The position numbers and the translations under genes were made by a program. Below are positions 43,738-56,315 of a DNA stretch of 64,000 nt, piece after piece. Positions within the stretch are counted from its first letter, which is position 1. Every line of letters begins with the position of its first letter. The notes under the pieces were generated by a model that ran no database searches, had not been told where the DNA came from, and saw only the letters and a program-made list of their open reading frames with translations. This DNA comes from Epiperipatus broadwayi (Eukaryota; Onychophora; Udeonychophora; Euonychophora; Peripatidae): positions 744,001 to 808,000 of the forward strand of contig JAQFVV010006353.1 of the NCBI GenBank assembly GCA_028023455.1, given 5' to 3'.

Positions 43738-46700
43738 TAAATGGAAGAAATTTTATTTAAAAATGTGGTGTATGGTGCTCAGTGGTAAAAATATTGCTGC
43801 TGGCATATCACAAAATTTATTTACAAATTTTAATTTTTTTTAAAACATAATTACTACTGGTGCTCAGAAATGATAAAATGGCTACTCACATACCATAAAA
43901 TGTATTAAGTTTAGGAACTTTAATAGTTTTTTTTTGTTTGTTTACATTTTTTGGACAATGTATAACAGAACTCATGTATAATGATGCAGTATATAGGTTC
44001 CTTAAAAGATTTACAATAATTTGTAAATACGCGACTTTAATATTCATCAATCAAAATTGTGTTAAATAAACTAAATTTTGTTGTTTTAGTTATTTAATTG
44101 GCTGCAAGATTCTTAACATTCATCTCCTAAATGTATATATTAAAGCAGTCAATCTCAGCTTAAGATTGAGCTTCATGGTTTTATCCACTTACCATGTACT
44201 AACCTATGTTCAAACTCTATATGCCATCCCACTACTTTAGTCATATATATATATTTTATATTTATATATATATATTTGAGATGCGCACCTAAAAGTTATA
44301 AAATTTTAATTTTTCAATAACATTTTTTTCATTATTACTAATTCTTTTTTATTAAAGTACGTAGGTGGAGCACAAATATATATTATAGGAGCAAACATAC
44401 TAATAAAATATTAATGTTATAAATATTTTTATTACACGTCATTTTTAAAACTTTTTCTTTATCAAATCGTATATTTTGTAAAATACAAAATGAAAGATGC
44501 AACCATTAATTGTCCAAAAATAATTAAAAGGGTGGAAATATAATATTGGTTATGTCTGGGGAAGGAGTTTTTAATTAAAGTTTTACTGAAAATAAAATGG
44601 GGAATGGGATTTAATAGATTTTACTTTTGTTATAAACATTTTTGTCAAATTTATTTCCAATCTGGAAATAGATTTGAATATATTTTTGGAATGTTATCTA
44701 ACATTTGCATCTTCAAAAACAATGGACAAAGAAAATTTAAGAGTTTGTTAGATCGGAGATTAGAGTTTAAGCTAGAACTAAGAAATTAAAAGCATTCCAC
44801 CAATACCTGAGTGGGATATAAAACAGGCTGATTTTAGAACACAATAGAGATAGCTACTATTGAGACTATACTATTAACATAACCCATGCTTCTTTGAAAT
44901 CTAAAAATGATGTTTGAATAAAAATCCCATCATGCTTCTGACCCATGGGGATCATCTTCTATCGCTATACCATTCTGCTGCCCTAGAATGAAGTAAAAGC
45001 CTGACAGAGAACTTTGGAATGCTGATCAGAAGCTTGCTATTACCTAAGAACTTGCATGGATCCTTTCAATTATCCCGGCAAGCTGACTTTTTAAAATGGA
45101 CTCTTAAGAAATTGTGTAAGGTAATATCTGCCAGAAAGTAAATCTAGCCTAACTAATCTCATCAATATTTCTTTCATGACTGATTTAAATTTGTATCTTT
45201 CTAATATGTAAATTGCTCTCAAATAATTTTGATAAATCTAATTTTCTCTCATATGCTCTAACTTTCTTTAACTTTGGTGTGATCAATTATTTATATGTAG
45301 TTATTACTTGATTTTGTGTATGCTTTTATTATTAATATGCCAATCTCAAGCACTCTGACAAGCTGAATTTCTCAAAATCTTTCCTTTCCTCTTTTAATTA
45401 AACCTCAATAAATTAAAGTTATTAACATCCCCTCAAAATATAATGTATGATTAATCAATACGCTCACCAGATTGCTTTGCCGAGTTAACCTACTTTATGT
45501 TTTAGTATAAAATTATTTGTCCAACTCCAAAAAGAATAAAGTAATTCTACCCAGGGTGAATCCAGAACTTAGGCTAATTAATGCTCTGAAACCTTATTTA
45601 TTTTATAAATGTTATTATTCCAATTCTAAAAAGGTGACCTATTAATCATTTTCTATAACTGCTAGTTTTCTTTTATTTTTTCATACTTTTCAAATATCAT
45701 ATGCTTAAATTTTTTCAGTTGTAAAATCCATGAAGGTGGGATTGAATCACTTTTAAATAGCAAAAAAGGAAGGGGGTAAATTTTAATGCATATTTTACTC
45801 TTTTAGTTATTAAGTAAAATCTTGTATCCATATATATATATATATCACAGTGGCATCACGTATTATTTGTATAAATTATGGCATTCAAACTAGGATCATT
45901 TATTTTTAAAGCAGGAAATCTTATTCAATGTCATTAGTGAAATTTATCCATACTGTGTTACTGACATCCGGCTTATCTTCGTAAATATATTACATGCTTC
46001 TAATCTGGGGATTGCAACAAGATCGAACCCACAGATTTCTTCTTATGTCCTGTCCTGTGGATAGTTGAGCTTCCCAGGATTGGTATTCTGTATAAAAGGG
46101 TCTCTGGCATTGGTGATTCCAGTATGCCTGGCACATGTGTAAGAAGAGAGTCTTAGATTTTGTTTTCGTCCAGAAGCATGACTTTTTCCTGTTGTTTCTT
46201 CACCATTATCTCAGTACTGCCACTTCTTCAGTTATTATTTCTTTTGCTTCATGACCCAGTTTTGATGTTATAACATTAAAATTGCACTCTGCTCAGAAAT
46301 ATATATAAATGCTGAATATTATTAATTTTATTAATTTATAATGTTATTTCAATCTTATTATATAATCCCACTAATTTCTGTATTTAAGAGTATATGCCTT
46401 GGGGAAAGATCAAGCATTTTGTCTCCTAAGTGTTAATTAAAAGAATTTTCAAGAAATAGTTTTGTTAAATAATCATATATAATTTTCAAATGTATTTTAT
46501 TTATATATAATGAATCTCGGAATGCACCCCAAAATAATGTTAGTCACCACGTTTCAGAACCGTAAACCAAAGTGTTAATAACAAGGTTATGTAATCTTTT
46601 TAATAAATGATTGGCATCATAATACCATACCCACCAAAAATGTGTGTTAAATTATATATATTATTTAGTTAATAAAAGAGCATATGAGAACCCTTAGCAT

Positions 46701-47700
46701 GAATTTCAATATATAATTATCTACCGTTTGGGAGACCACTCATTCACGCACACATAAATGTATACAAATAATTTGTCATTATATTAAACTATTATTTATT
46801 GTCTAACTTATTTGAGTAGTTTGAATTTCTTTTTCTCCACTTCCACATGTACAATCATGCATATGCCTATTTTAGTTAAGTTATAATGCAGTTAATATTG
46901 AGTCTCATTGTCTTCTCCACTCTACTTGTGGGCCATATTTTAGAATAAATTCTCATATGTCATCATTATATGTTATTCATTAGCTGTTTGATCTGAGGAT
47001 TAGGGGATGGGTTGTAATCCAGGTTGGTCTCTGACCTAAATCTCAGGTTTGACTGGGTTTGAAGAACATCTTTTTGAGTTCCAACTCATATTATATGGAT
47101 CAACATGTTTTGACTGGTACAATATGAACAAGTCACTATAAATCCTGAGAGATCATGCTCTGAGCTGGTGAAAAGCTTGAGTTGTTATTGGTAAAAACTG
47201 AACTGGTATTTCCAGATAATTTTTAAGTGTTCTTTCTGAAAAGAAATGACACTCAAAATTAGGATTAGCTTAGTTCAATCTATTTATAAAAATTAAATTT
47301 AGTGATGAAAATCCAAGTGCAATCCAATCTGAATCTTTTATAAAGCAGTTATATAAGTGGTATACCATTCGATCATCAACATCAATATCTATCTTATTTA
47401 TACTTAATTAGGCAGGCCTAAGGTTTGATTATCCTTCTTTTAATGATAAAGAAATTCAATTTGATGGATGGCTCATTTTGTTAATTCCAAAATAATCTGG
47501 TTATATATAAGATGTATTCATTTGGGTCTGTATATGAATCATAACTCCTTTTGTTGTATTTGTGGTATTTAACTAAACTCTTCTGAATTATAATTACACA
47601 GCAATGGTGCCTATTTTTGGTTGTTTTGGGCATTATGATAGTGCTGTGCTCACTATTTCTTCATTATTTTGTGGCTACCTATAATTTCAATTACTATAAG
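43738..47700. other. About 4 kb without recognisable features
   Basis: AT-rich. Short (TA)n runs at about 44243-44277 and 45829-45843. Open frames such as 44604-44789 are short and without recognisable content. It could be intron or intergenic host DNA. Confidence 0.45.
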
Positions 47701-47759
47701 CATCTTTTTTGTCATAGAAATCACTTCAAAATTATTAGCTGAAAAAAACTTAAGGTGTA

Positions 47760-48245
47760 AGCATCATATCAACTTTTAGGAAATTAGAATATATAATTTG
47801 CATATGAAAGAAGCTAAACCCGCCCCATTTCGATATCAATAAAAGTAGCAATTTCTGATTGGTGGATTGCTTTCCTTAGGCAAAAAATCCGTACCACCAC
47901 AATTCGATTTTATTTTAAAATATTTATTTTTAAGAAGACAAGTCATAAAAAGTTAATTCCAGCAAAATGGAAGTAGTTTTTACTGGCATAGAAGATTACT
48001 TCTTATTGCATAATTTTGTGAAGGTTAATTTGTAAAGGAAATAATGGACTTAAACAGTGAAGAGAATAACAACTTCATGCTCCCAAATCAAGATGCTTCT
48101 GATTGGCTTATATATGTGGAAAGTTAGGTTAAAGATAAGATGGCCGCTCTTATCTTTATAAAAGTTGCTATCTTGTGTTGAGGCTTGAGAGGTCCCTCTA
48201 TGGCAAATAAAGATATTGTTCAACTATTACAAACATTCAAGGTGC
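47760..48245 (+). promoter_or_regulatory. Possible promoter or solo LTR
   Basis: Two CCAAT-type inverse motifs (CTGATTGG near 47855 and 48090) lie upstream of TTTATAAAAG near 48155, and AATAAAG follows about 50 bp later. TATA box and poly(A) signal that close together is an LTR-like layout, but I found no second copy and no clear ends. Confidence 0.25.
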
Positions 48246-48752
48246 ATATGATATAGGTTAAAGCCTGTCTCTAAAGTATTTACAAAAGTGGTAAAGAAAC
48301 TTCTTTTAAAATTTTAATAACAATATATTTTTTCTTTAATAATGACTAATCAAAATTTTTTTTGGAATTTCAAAAATGCACCACAAATAAAAAAGATTTC
48401 ATTCTTCAAACTTTTTAAAGACAAAATTATGTCCAATACAAAGATACCATTGTTATAGTTAATAATTACATTTAGTGAATTATTTTCCTCTTTTATAAAG
48501 TTCAACTTTTAGAATGTCTATCATTTGAATTTTTTATTTGTAATAAATAATGTAATAATTATCAATATATGATATGGAAAAAAGGTTTAATTGTAAAAAT
48601 GAATATGAATATGGACAAAGTTCTTGATAGGTCTTTCAAATAAAAATGAAAGAGTTGGATTCTGAAGAATTAAAGTATCAGGTACATGAAGGTTGTATTT
48701 AATGTTTTCTCCCTGCATGAATTGATATTAATATAGCCTTTAATTTACTATC
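48246..48752. other. Unannotated AT-rich stretch
   Basis: No gene or repeat recognised. Confidence 0.35.
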
Positions 48753-48995
48753 CAAAGTATCATTGGTTTTTCCCTTCATTTGCAATTATAATTCATATTT
48801 GCATATGTTTGTTCATTTGCATAATGAAGTGGTTTCTTTATTCTTTATAGTCTAAAGCTGAGTGCACTTTTGGTGAAGTCCACCATAATCATAGATTTCT
48901 GCACCAAAAGTGCACTCAGTTTTAGGTTAGAAAGGTGAAACTAATTTGTTATGCAGATTAACAAACATATGCAAATTTGTATTCAAAGTATCATT
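48753..48995. mobile_element. Hairpin element (family 3) with exact 12-bp TSD
   Basis: CAAAGTATCATT is at 48753-48764 and 48984-48995. The 219-bp insert has arms of about 85 bp, including GCTGAGTGCACTTTTGGTG and CACCAAAAGTGCACTCAG, TTTGCATATGTTTGTT on the left and AACAAACATATGCAAA on the right. About 27 unpaired bases lie at the left end only. Confidence 0.88.
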
Positions 48996-49082
48996 AAATC
49001 ATTAATTCCATGTATTATTGTTTTAGAACATCCTGATTGTGTTTGTTGTTATGATGCTTTTCCTCTTTGCATTTGGAATTGA

Positions 49083-49575
49083 ACTTGGTTGGAGTGCTTT
49101 TGGTAGAAATAATTTAATATTTAAAAAAGTGCCTGTGTTTGAAGAGAAACATTTTTAATAAATGTCTTTTACCAATTCTTATTTATGGATCTGAGATTTG
49201 GACATTTAGTAGAAGATTTCAAATCACTCAATGAAGTGTGGAAAGATGTAAAATGAAAATACATGGATGAGAAAACAAACAGATGTCATTCACATCATAA
49301 AAAGAATTAAGAGACTAAAGTGGAGCTGGCCTGGATATATAATAGATGAACAATTGAAATCTTAAACTAGAGGAAATCATAGTAGGTGAATGGTTAAAAA
49401 CATAAACCAGAGTCCAACAGATTGTAAAAGTGCTAAAAAGTGATTATACATGAGATGGATGAAATAAGGAAGCGTGTTGAAGTAATGTGGGAAAGGAGAG
49501 GCTAGATATCAGCGAAACTGGATTAAACTTGAGAGATCTTCATCCTGCAATGGATAGATTATGGATGAAAATAAT
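49083..49575 (+). pseudogene. RTE 3' fragment E
   Basis: Starts ACTTGGTTGGAGTGCTTTTG, then degraded YGSEIWT and the C-terminal W-rich region, ending near GGATAGATTATGGATG. Heavily shifted, with deletions. Confidence 0.8.
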
Positions 49576-49751
49576 AATGGTAGTTCATATATATACAGTA
49601 TCACAGAACACTCATTCTAAATATGTTACTCTGAATTATTTTGCAAGCAGATTCATTAACTAATTATTTTAATAAACTTGCAAATACAATTTGACTTTTC
49701 ATTTATTAATACTCATTCATTCTAATAAAAGAATTCCTCTTATACTGATCT

Positions 49752-49756
<5 letters not shown>

Positions 49757-49799
<43 letters not shown>

Positions 49800-49800
49800 T
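49757..49800. repeat. (AT)n microsatellite
   Basis: Uninterrupted AT dinucleotides for about 34 bases followed by ACACATATAT. Confidence 0.95.
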
Positions 49801-49961
49801 TGTAAATAAATCAACATTGACATCAGACTGAATAAATGGGCATTGACATATAAAAAGTAAAATTGTATTTGCAAGTTTTCCGGTTTTCATTTTAGTTAAT
49901 GAATGCCATTTGACCTGCTGAGAAACTGACTATACAATTATTTATTTAATTCTTCAAATAT

Positions 49962-50537
49962 ATAGGGTATTCTGAGTTCAGACTTTCACACGACCCTCAA
50001 CTCTTCACACTATCTCATACCACAAAATACCCTATATATTACATAGTTTGTACATGTATATATATAGCCCATATGTTAGATATTAAATAGTAGTTTGAAT
50101 GTCTGCCCAGCCCTCGTATATGTACTTAAATGGATTATGACCTGTACATGAGAGGTCAGGGTGACTTATGGTCAACCTGGGTGTGACGAGAATGTCTGAA
50201 TCAGTGTGGGCTTTGAGCATTCCGTCATCAGATTTTCAAAAGGATGGACAGCTGAACAGTTGGAGGCTGGAGTGGATTGAAGCCTGTGCATTATAATATG
50301 AAGATTGGCTATCTTAATATAAATCTGAGCACATTGTATATATGTGTAGAGATGATAATCTGGACCAACTGACGAGTGCTGGTTTAGCACAAAATACTTA
50401 CATTGGTGATTATTTATGTTATACGTATATGTGGTCAAGTGTATCATTGGTATGAGGTAGTGTGGAGAGTTGAGGAATGTGTGAAAGTTGAGCTCAACAT
50501 ACCCTATATATTATATTGTTTGTACAGGTATATATAT
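49962..50537 (+). mobile_element. Hammerhead-ribozyme repeat (retrozyme-like), copy 3, with inverted ends
   Basis: The block ATATATAGGGTATTCTGAG...ACACTATCTCATACC at 49962-50026 is the inverse of 50451-50516 (GGTATGAGGTAGTGTGG...ACCCTATATATT). Between lie the same body blocks as at 21943-22260 and a hammerhead at 50354-50413. The unit continues after 52741 (TATATATAGCCTGTATG), because a 2.2-kb element is inserted at 50538. Confidence 0.75.
50354..50413 (+). ncRNA. Hammerhead ribozyme (type I), copy 3
   Basis: GATAATC with GATTATT outer stem I, ACCAA/TTGGT inner stem I, CTGACGA (50369-50375), stem II GTGCT/AGCAC with GGTTT loop. GAAA has become AAAA and the base before the cleavage site is C, so it is expected to be inactive. 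Confidence 0.75.
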
Positions 50538-52741
50538 ATTGTAACGATCCGGAGAAAGCGACTTCACGTAAACTGCACTACGGGGCGCCATCTAGGCATT
50601 TGAACCTAGAAAAATTTATAAAGTAGGCAGATACGTAAGAAAAAAAAAAAAATTTTTTTTTTATTTTGATTCCGGTCGTTAGCCCATGTCGCTAGCTCAG
50701 TGGAATAGCAGAGATTAAATAATATAATATCTTATCTAATTATATTTCAATATTAAAAAATAAATAAAATAAGCCACTGCCAGTAATTAACATACAATTA
50801 TTTATTTATGCACATATATATATAAGATTTAAAATTATTTTAGTATTAGTTTTACATTTTAACATTTAACATTATTTTTAACTTTGATTCTTGACTTTAA
50901 TTTACATTTAATTACTATTATATTCTAATTTTACATTTTTAATTAAGTTCGCACAGATAAATTTAGGAAAGCTTGTTTATAATGTTGAATATAGATCGGT
51001 TACATAGTTTTCACGGTCAAAAACATTTCAAAGTAAACATAAACGATCAAAATACAAAATTATTGATTACTGACAATTGCGGAGGGAAATTTCTACGTAA
51101 CCCAATAGTATTCATCATAAGATACTTGCATTATCACCAATAACTTAAAAGACATCCGAATAAATACATTTTAGATACTCACCGTAAGGTATCATTATTT
51201 ATCGAATGTCTATATATTTTGATCAAATATGAAAACGCGAAACATAGTTAACCGATAAACAATCCATGCAAGCGTCTATAAACAACTTAAGTTTAATGCA
51301 TTTTTATTTAGAATCGAGTATGAATACTACATAGATTTGCATTGAAATTAAAATATTCTATCCCTATTTAACCTTAGGCTAAAATTCGCGTCAAACTGTC
51401 ATCAATCCATCTGATATATCGATGTATTCAATGTAATACGAAATACGGCAGCACCAAAAGAATTAAGAAAGACATTGACTCTCAATCAGATAGGAATATT
51501 ACATCTATCTAACGAGAAGAACAATAAAAAAAAACTCCATAGAAAGGAACTGCGTTCTCCGTCTTATAATTCCTTCCATAGGCAAACGGGTGAGTGCGGC
51601 GTATATATAAACGATTCTGCCAGTAGCGAATCTCCGATTACATATACTAACTACATCAATATATCCAATCCATTGACTCAATCTAACAACGACATAAATA
51701 ACCTAAGATTACCCTTCCCTAATATAACTTTACAAATCTATACAGCCATTCACGCCCGACTTAAGTTTAACATTTTTATAATTAATTTAACGGAAAACAA
51801 CAATCAAAAATAAATAAATGGAAATGATTTTACAAAATAAATAAGAAAAAAAATACATCAAATAACATTATTAATGAAGAATTTAGTTTGGTCAGATAGG
51901 ATTCTATTGCATCATTTAATAAAAAGTTTTAAAATTTAGAGTTCTTATTGTTTCAAGTGAATATATAAGTTCTTACGATTTTTAAAACGTCCAACTTTAT
52001 CCGTTGCTTGCCATGAACGCAAATTCCCACGCCGTCCTAAAATTGGTATCCATTTAGCCGTTGTTTTATTTATTCATTCGGAGGTTTTTTAATTTAGTTG
52101 GTCCTCAATTTAGGAAACGATAGTTCATTTCTCCTTTCTTTAACAGCTGAAAGAATTGACCGTGCGTCTGTCAATTCCTCCAACTCCGTACTACTACATA
52201 TAGTCACATCGTAATAATCAATTTCCAGTCACTGATTAATAATTTCCAAATTTTCCTTTTATATTAATGTGAAGGATTGAATTTACATTACGTCACCGAT
52301 GCGATGGTCCTTTCGCTGCGGTCCGATTTCATAGGGATTTCTTCTTATTTGCTAACAGTTTCTATTGTTTTCCAATCTGACTGATGTTTTTACATTTTAA
52401 ATGCCCAAGGCTGGTTTACATTTAACTAATTAACAATCATTTCCATTTCTGATTAATTAACCTGTTTTCCAAATCAAAAATATATTTAAAGATAAATTTA
52501 AAGATATAATTTTATCTCCAAATCTTTTTAAAATTTAGTTTTAAAATACTTTTTCTTTAATAAATTTTTTATTTTAATAATTTTTCATTATCTGTGCGAT
52601 TTAATATATAAGAGTTTAAGATGATATTTAATTTCAATTTTTAATTCTTAAAGAAAATTTTTAAATGCGAACTTTTTAATTTACTTTCATGTTTAATAAA
52701 TAAAAAAACAACAACAATGTAACGAACGTCTGTGTTCGTTA
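50538..52741. mobile_element. 2.2-kb element with TGTAACGA...TCGTTACA ends, probable large solo LTR
   Basis: It begins TGTAACGATCCGG and ends CTGTGTTCGTTACA, an 8-bp inverted terminal match of the TG...CA type used by LTRs. It lies within a TATATATA run that is continuous in the related repeat, so insertion occurred there. Composition differs: several CpG-containing stretches. TATATATAAACG near 51602 is a possible TATA box. The frame 51415-51813, about 133 codons without recognised domain, has no convincing start. No RT or transposase is present. Alternatives are a non-autonomous DNA element or a LARD. Confidence 0.55.
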
Positions 52742-53094
52742 CAATATATATATAGCCTGTATGTTAGATATTAATTCTTCTAAATAATCTACATCTTTGA
52801 ATGTCAGCTTATTAGTTACAAATGATAGAAAATCATATGTTGTTTCTAAAAAGCAATATCATCTCTAAAAAAAAGGAACAGACAGAAAATTAATCATTAT
52901 TTATACTGTGTATGTATAAGCTGTATATGAAATAAACAGTGCAAGTACCTATATTACTCTCAAAAGTTTTTGATGGTGGCATTTTTCTTATAATTATATG
53001 TCAGACTATATCCATTATCTAGAATTGTTAAATGTCTTTACAAAAATTTAAACTTTATCTAAACTTTTCAAATGTATTTAACTGTTAATAGTAG
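52742..53094. other. End of the split ribozyme repeat, then unannotated
   Basis: 52742-52785 continues the repeat seen before 50538. The rest holds nothing recognised. Confidence 0.45.
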
Positions 53095-53480
53095 CACATG
53101 ATGGATATGAGACTTGAACACTTAACAGAAGAGCAATACAGAGACTTCAGACCACTCAATGAAGTGTGGAGAAATGCATGTTAGGAGTGACAAAAAGAGA
53201 TCAAAAACAAAACACATGGATAGAGAACAAACTAGTGTTACTGCCATCACTGAAAGAATTAAAAGACCAAAGTGGAGTTAGGCTGTATATATTTCTAGAA
53301 GAGATGATGATCAATCTTGAACTGGTTTTCAAAAAGTTGTAAGAGACCTAGAAAGAGACCACATGTGAGATGGATGAAATAAGGAAGTGTGCTGCAGTGT
53401 TGTGAAAAAGAAGCTACAGATCTGAAAAGATGGATTGAACTTGGAGAGACTCTCCTGCATTGAATCAATGAGGGTTAAAA
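53095..53480 (+). pseudogene. RTE 3' fragment F
   Basis: AACAGAAGAGCAATACAGAGACTTCAG region through AAGAGACCACATGTGAGATGG to a decayed end, TCAATGAGGGTTAAAAATGATG. C-terminal region only. Confidence 0.8.
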
Positions 53481-53840
53481 ATGATGATAAATAGCACATG
53501 GGATAGTATATAATATAACATTTTACATATTATTACTCTTTTTACCTCTTCTCATGTTGCTGATCTTAGCAGTGATTTTTAGATTTGATTGCCATGCTAG
53601 CATAGTCATTGCTTATATCAACAGCAATACCCAAAGAAAAGAATATTTCCATCCAAAACATGTCATATACTGATCTGTGAGTTATAACTAACAGTCGAAC
53701 ATCTTTCAAAAATTTAAATGAAGTTTAAACTTTTTCTAGAAAAAGATTTAGCAATTAATTCTAGATGATGGTAATAGTCCAACATATAATTACAAATGTT
53801 CTTTATAATACTAACATTTAAATATATAGATAGTAGTAAA

Positions 53841-54136
53841 TGTAGTTAAATTACATCACATGATCACTCTCTTATACTAGCACATAATTGTTATTAAACA
53901 AGGCAAAACTATCCATACAGTAGTGCCACCCTGTGTCAGCCAGAGTAATCAATGGATGCCAGAAGGCTTGTGCATAAAATCCCTATCTAGTGCCTACTCA
54001 TCCAGAAATTACTCTGGGAATATTGTATGAGTAGGCATTTTATGCACAAGCCTTCTGGCTTCCATTGATTACTCTGGTTGGCACAGGGTGGCACTACTGT
54101 ATGGAGAGTTTTGCCTTGTTTGTAGTTAAATTACAT
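53841..54136 (+). mobile_element. Palindromic SINE (family 1), copy h, exact 16-bp TSD
   Basis: TGTAGTTAAATTACAT occurs at 53841-53856 and 54121-54136. The 264-bp insert begins CACATGATCAC and ends GTTTTGCCTTGTT, the same two ends as the copy at 8702-8913. Arms of more than 100 bp meet near CATCCAGAAATTACTC. There is no tRNA head; about 40 bp of leader lies only on the left. Confidence 0.92.
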
Positions 54137-54174
54137 GATATACTTAGGTGTGTTAATTATATATATATATATAC

Positions 54175-54600
54175 TAAACGTGTATAGCTTAATATAGACA
54201 AAATTTACATGAAAATGCCCCGAAGCCATGTTTAAACAACATATATAGCAAAAAATAGAATGAAACATCTATTCTGACAATTTTAAGCATTCATTGTTAA
54301 TTAAAATATGGTGCAAATCTTTCTGAAATTTTACATGAATATTTAAAGGATAAGAATGCCATTTAATTTTGTAACAATCTCATAATGTTAATGAAAATTT
54401 AGTTTTTATAAATGTAATTATTAAACTTGTGTAGCTTAATGTATATGGAATTTATATAAAAGTAGCTACATTTCCGGAAGCCATGTTTAAACAACACTCA
54501 TATGTCAATAAATGCAAAGATAAGAACAGACTGTCTACTCTTTAAACTTATAGTGGTTTTAAGTATTCATTTATTGCATTTTTGTAAATAAAAACTTTGC
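54175..54600 (+). repeat. Diverged direct repeat, about 245-bp period
   Basis: TAAACGTGTATAGCTTAAT... GAAGCCATGTTTAAACAACA at 54175 recurs as TAAACTTGTGTAGCTTAAT... GAAGCCATGTTTAAACAACA at 54421. Confidence 0.75.
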
Positions 54601-54639
54601 ATTTATTGATGTATGAGTGTTCATATGTGATTAATGGAG

Positions 54640-55290
54640 GTGTAATTACCTTTATTTATACATAATCTCAATCTGTTGTCATGGCAACCTTCTTTAATCA
54701 ATAAAGATTACAACTTAACTACAAATGATGAAATTTATGAATTCAGAAATAAATCACATTTAATAAGTAAATGTAACTTGTTCTGAAAGGAGACTAACAA
54801 ACCATCAATTACAACTTTCAAATTGCACTGCAATTTGAAAATTATAATTGACAAATTTACTTTCAAAATAGGTTATATTTATCTAATAGATTATAAATAA
54901 AGATGGATTCCCATCTTTATTGATTAAAGAAAGTTGCCTCGACAACAGATTGATATTGTTAATGATATTGGTATTGTTTATGTATTGAATGTTTCATGTA
55001 TTTACATTAAATACCTATTTAGTCTTGAGCATTATTAGGTTTATTATCAATACATGGTTGGAGTGCAATTTGAAATTATAATTGACTATTTGTTAGTCTG
55101 CTTTCAGACCTGGTTATGTTTATCTATTTAATGTTTACTTAAACTTCTTTCAATTAATAATTTCATTCTTTGTAGTCAAGCTGCAGTTTTTAGTGTCTAT
55201 ATAAATATATTAGACCATATAAATGTGGATTTCCACCTTTATTGTTAAATTAAAGGTTGCCTTGACAACAGATTGAGATTATTATTTAAT
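54640..55290. repeat. Cluster of nested inverted repeats
   Basis: Outer pair: AATCTCAATCTGTTGTCATGG...TTTAATCAATAAAGAT (54665-54715) and AATAAAGATGG...CGACAACAGATTGAT (54898-54955). Inner palindrome: CAAATTGCACTGCAATTTG near 54812-54830. A third related block, GGTTGCCTTGACAACAGATT, lies at 55252. Confidence 0.7.
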
Positions 55291-56315
55291 TGTTGATTGC
55301 TTTCCTGTTATTAAAAAATGGCATGCTGTCTTTATCTTTTAAATATTAGCTTGTAATTTCAGAATGAGTTGAATCACATTTTTAATGATGTCAATAAATT
55401 CAAACCACCATAAGATTAAAGAATAGGGGGTCCATTTTACTCTTTAACCTTATTGTTGTACAAGAGTTGTTCATATACAGTTTTAGAGTATAGTTACATT
55501 CATTTAAGTTTCATATATATGTATGGAATTTTTTTCTAACTGCTATTAGATGGTGAGCAATCTAAAATTCCCCAGACAAACTTCTATTATAAGTACATTT
55601 CATGGATAAATTTCATTCCCCAGGAAAGCTAGAGATTTGAACTCTCAAATTCCCTCACAAAAACGAATGAAAATCCAGTTTTATTCCCTCACAAAAACGA
55701 ATGAAAATCCAGTTTTATATTTATAAGTCTTGATTATGATTCATTCGATATTGGAACTTGAATAGTCATGTATTGCCCATAAACTGCATATAGAAGATTG
55801 ATCTGGAAAATTTTTATTTAGTTGTTTTTTTAATAAATAAAAAACAAAACCAATTTATTCTTCATAAAATCTTTATGTTTTAAGTAAATTTTGTTAAAAG
55901 GACAGTTTGAAATAATGAATATATTTAAAAATAAAATATCAACTTTGCAAATAAAAAAACAGCAATAATGTTTTCAATCCTTATATCTAAAATAAATTTC
56001 ATTAAAAGAATAAGTTCAAATGACAAAAAATATTCTTAGAAATATTAAAAATCTATTTTCCAATTAAAAGAATGGTAAAAGACAATCATGAAATCGCACT
56101 TCCTGTTAACATTATATAAATTTTCAGCAGGCTAATTTTTCTTAAAAATCATACATTTTCAAACAAAAGCTATTTGTAAATCTTACATATTTATTTAAAA
56201 ATAAATACAGTATTTAATAATTTTTAAAAAAAAAAAAGAAAATTAGAAATGTAAATCTATTTTTCTATAAATAGTGATGCAAAAAAATAGCTTAATATTT
56301 CCCCCTCCCCATTAT
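55291..56315. other. AT-rich stretch with one tandem duplication
   Basis: An exact 34-bp unit ATTCCCTCACAAAAACGAAT... is repeated at 55649-55682 and 55683-55716. Otherwise nothing recognised. Confidence 0.6.
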
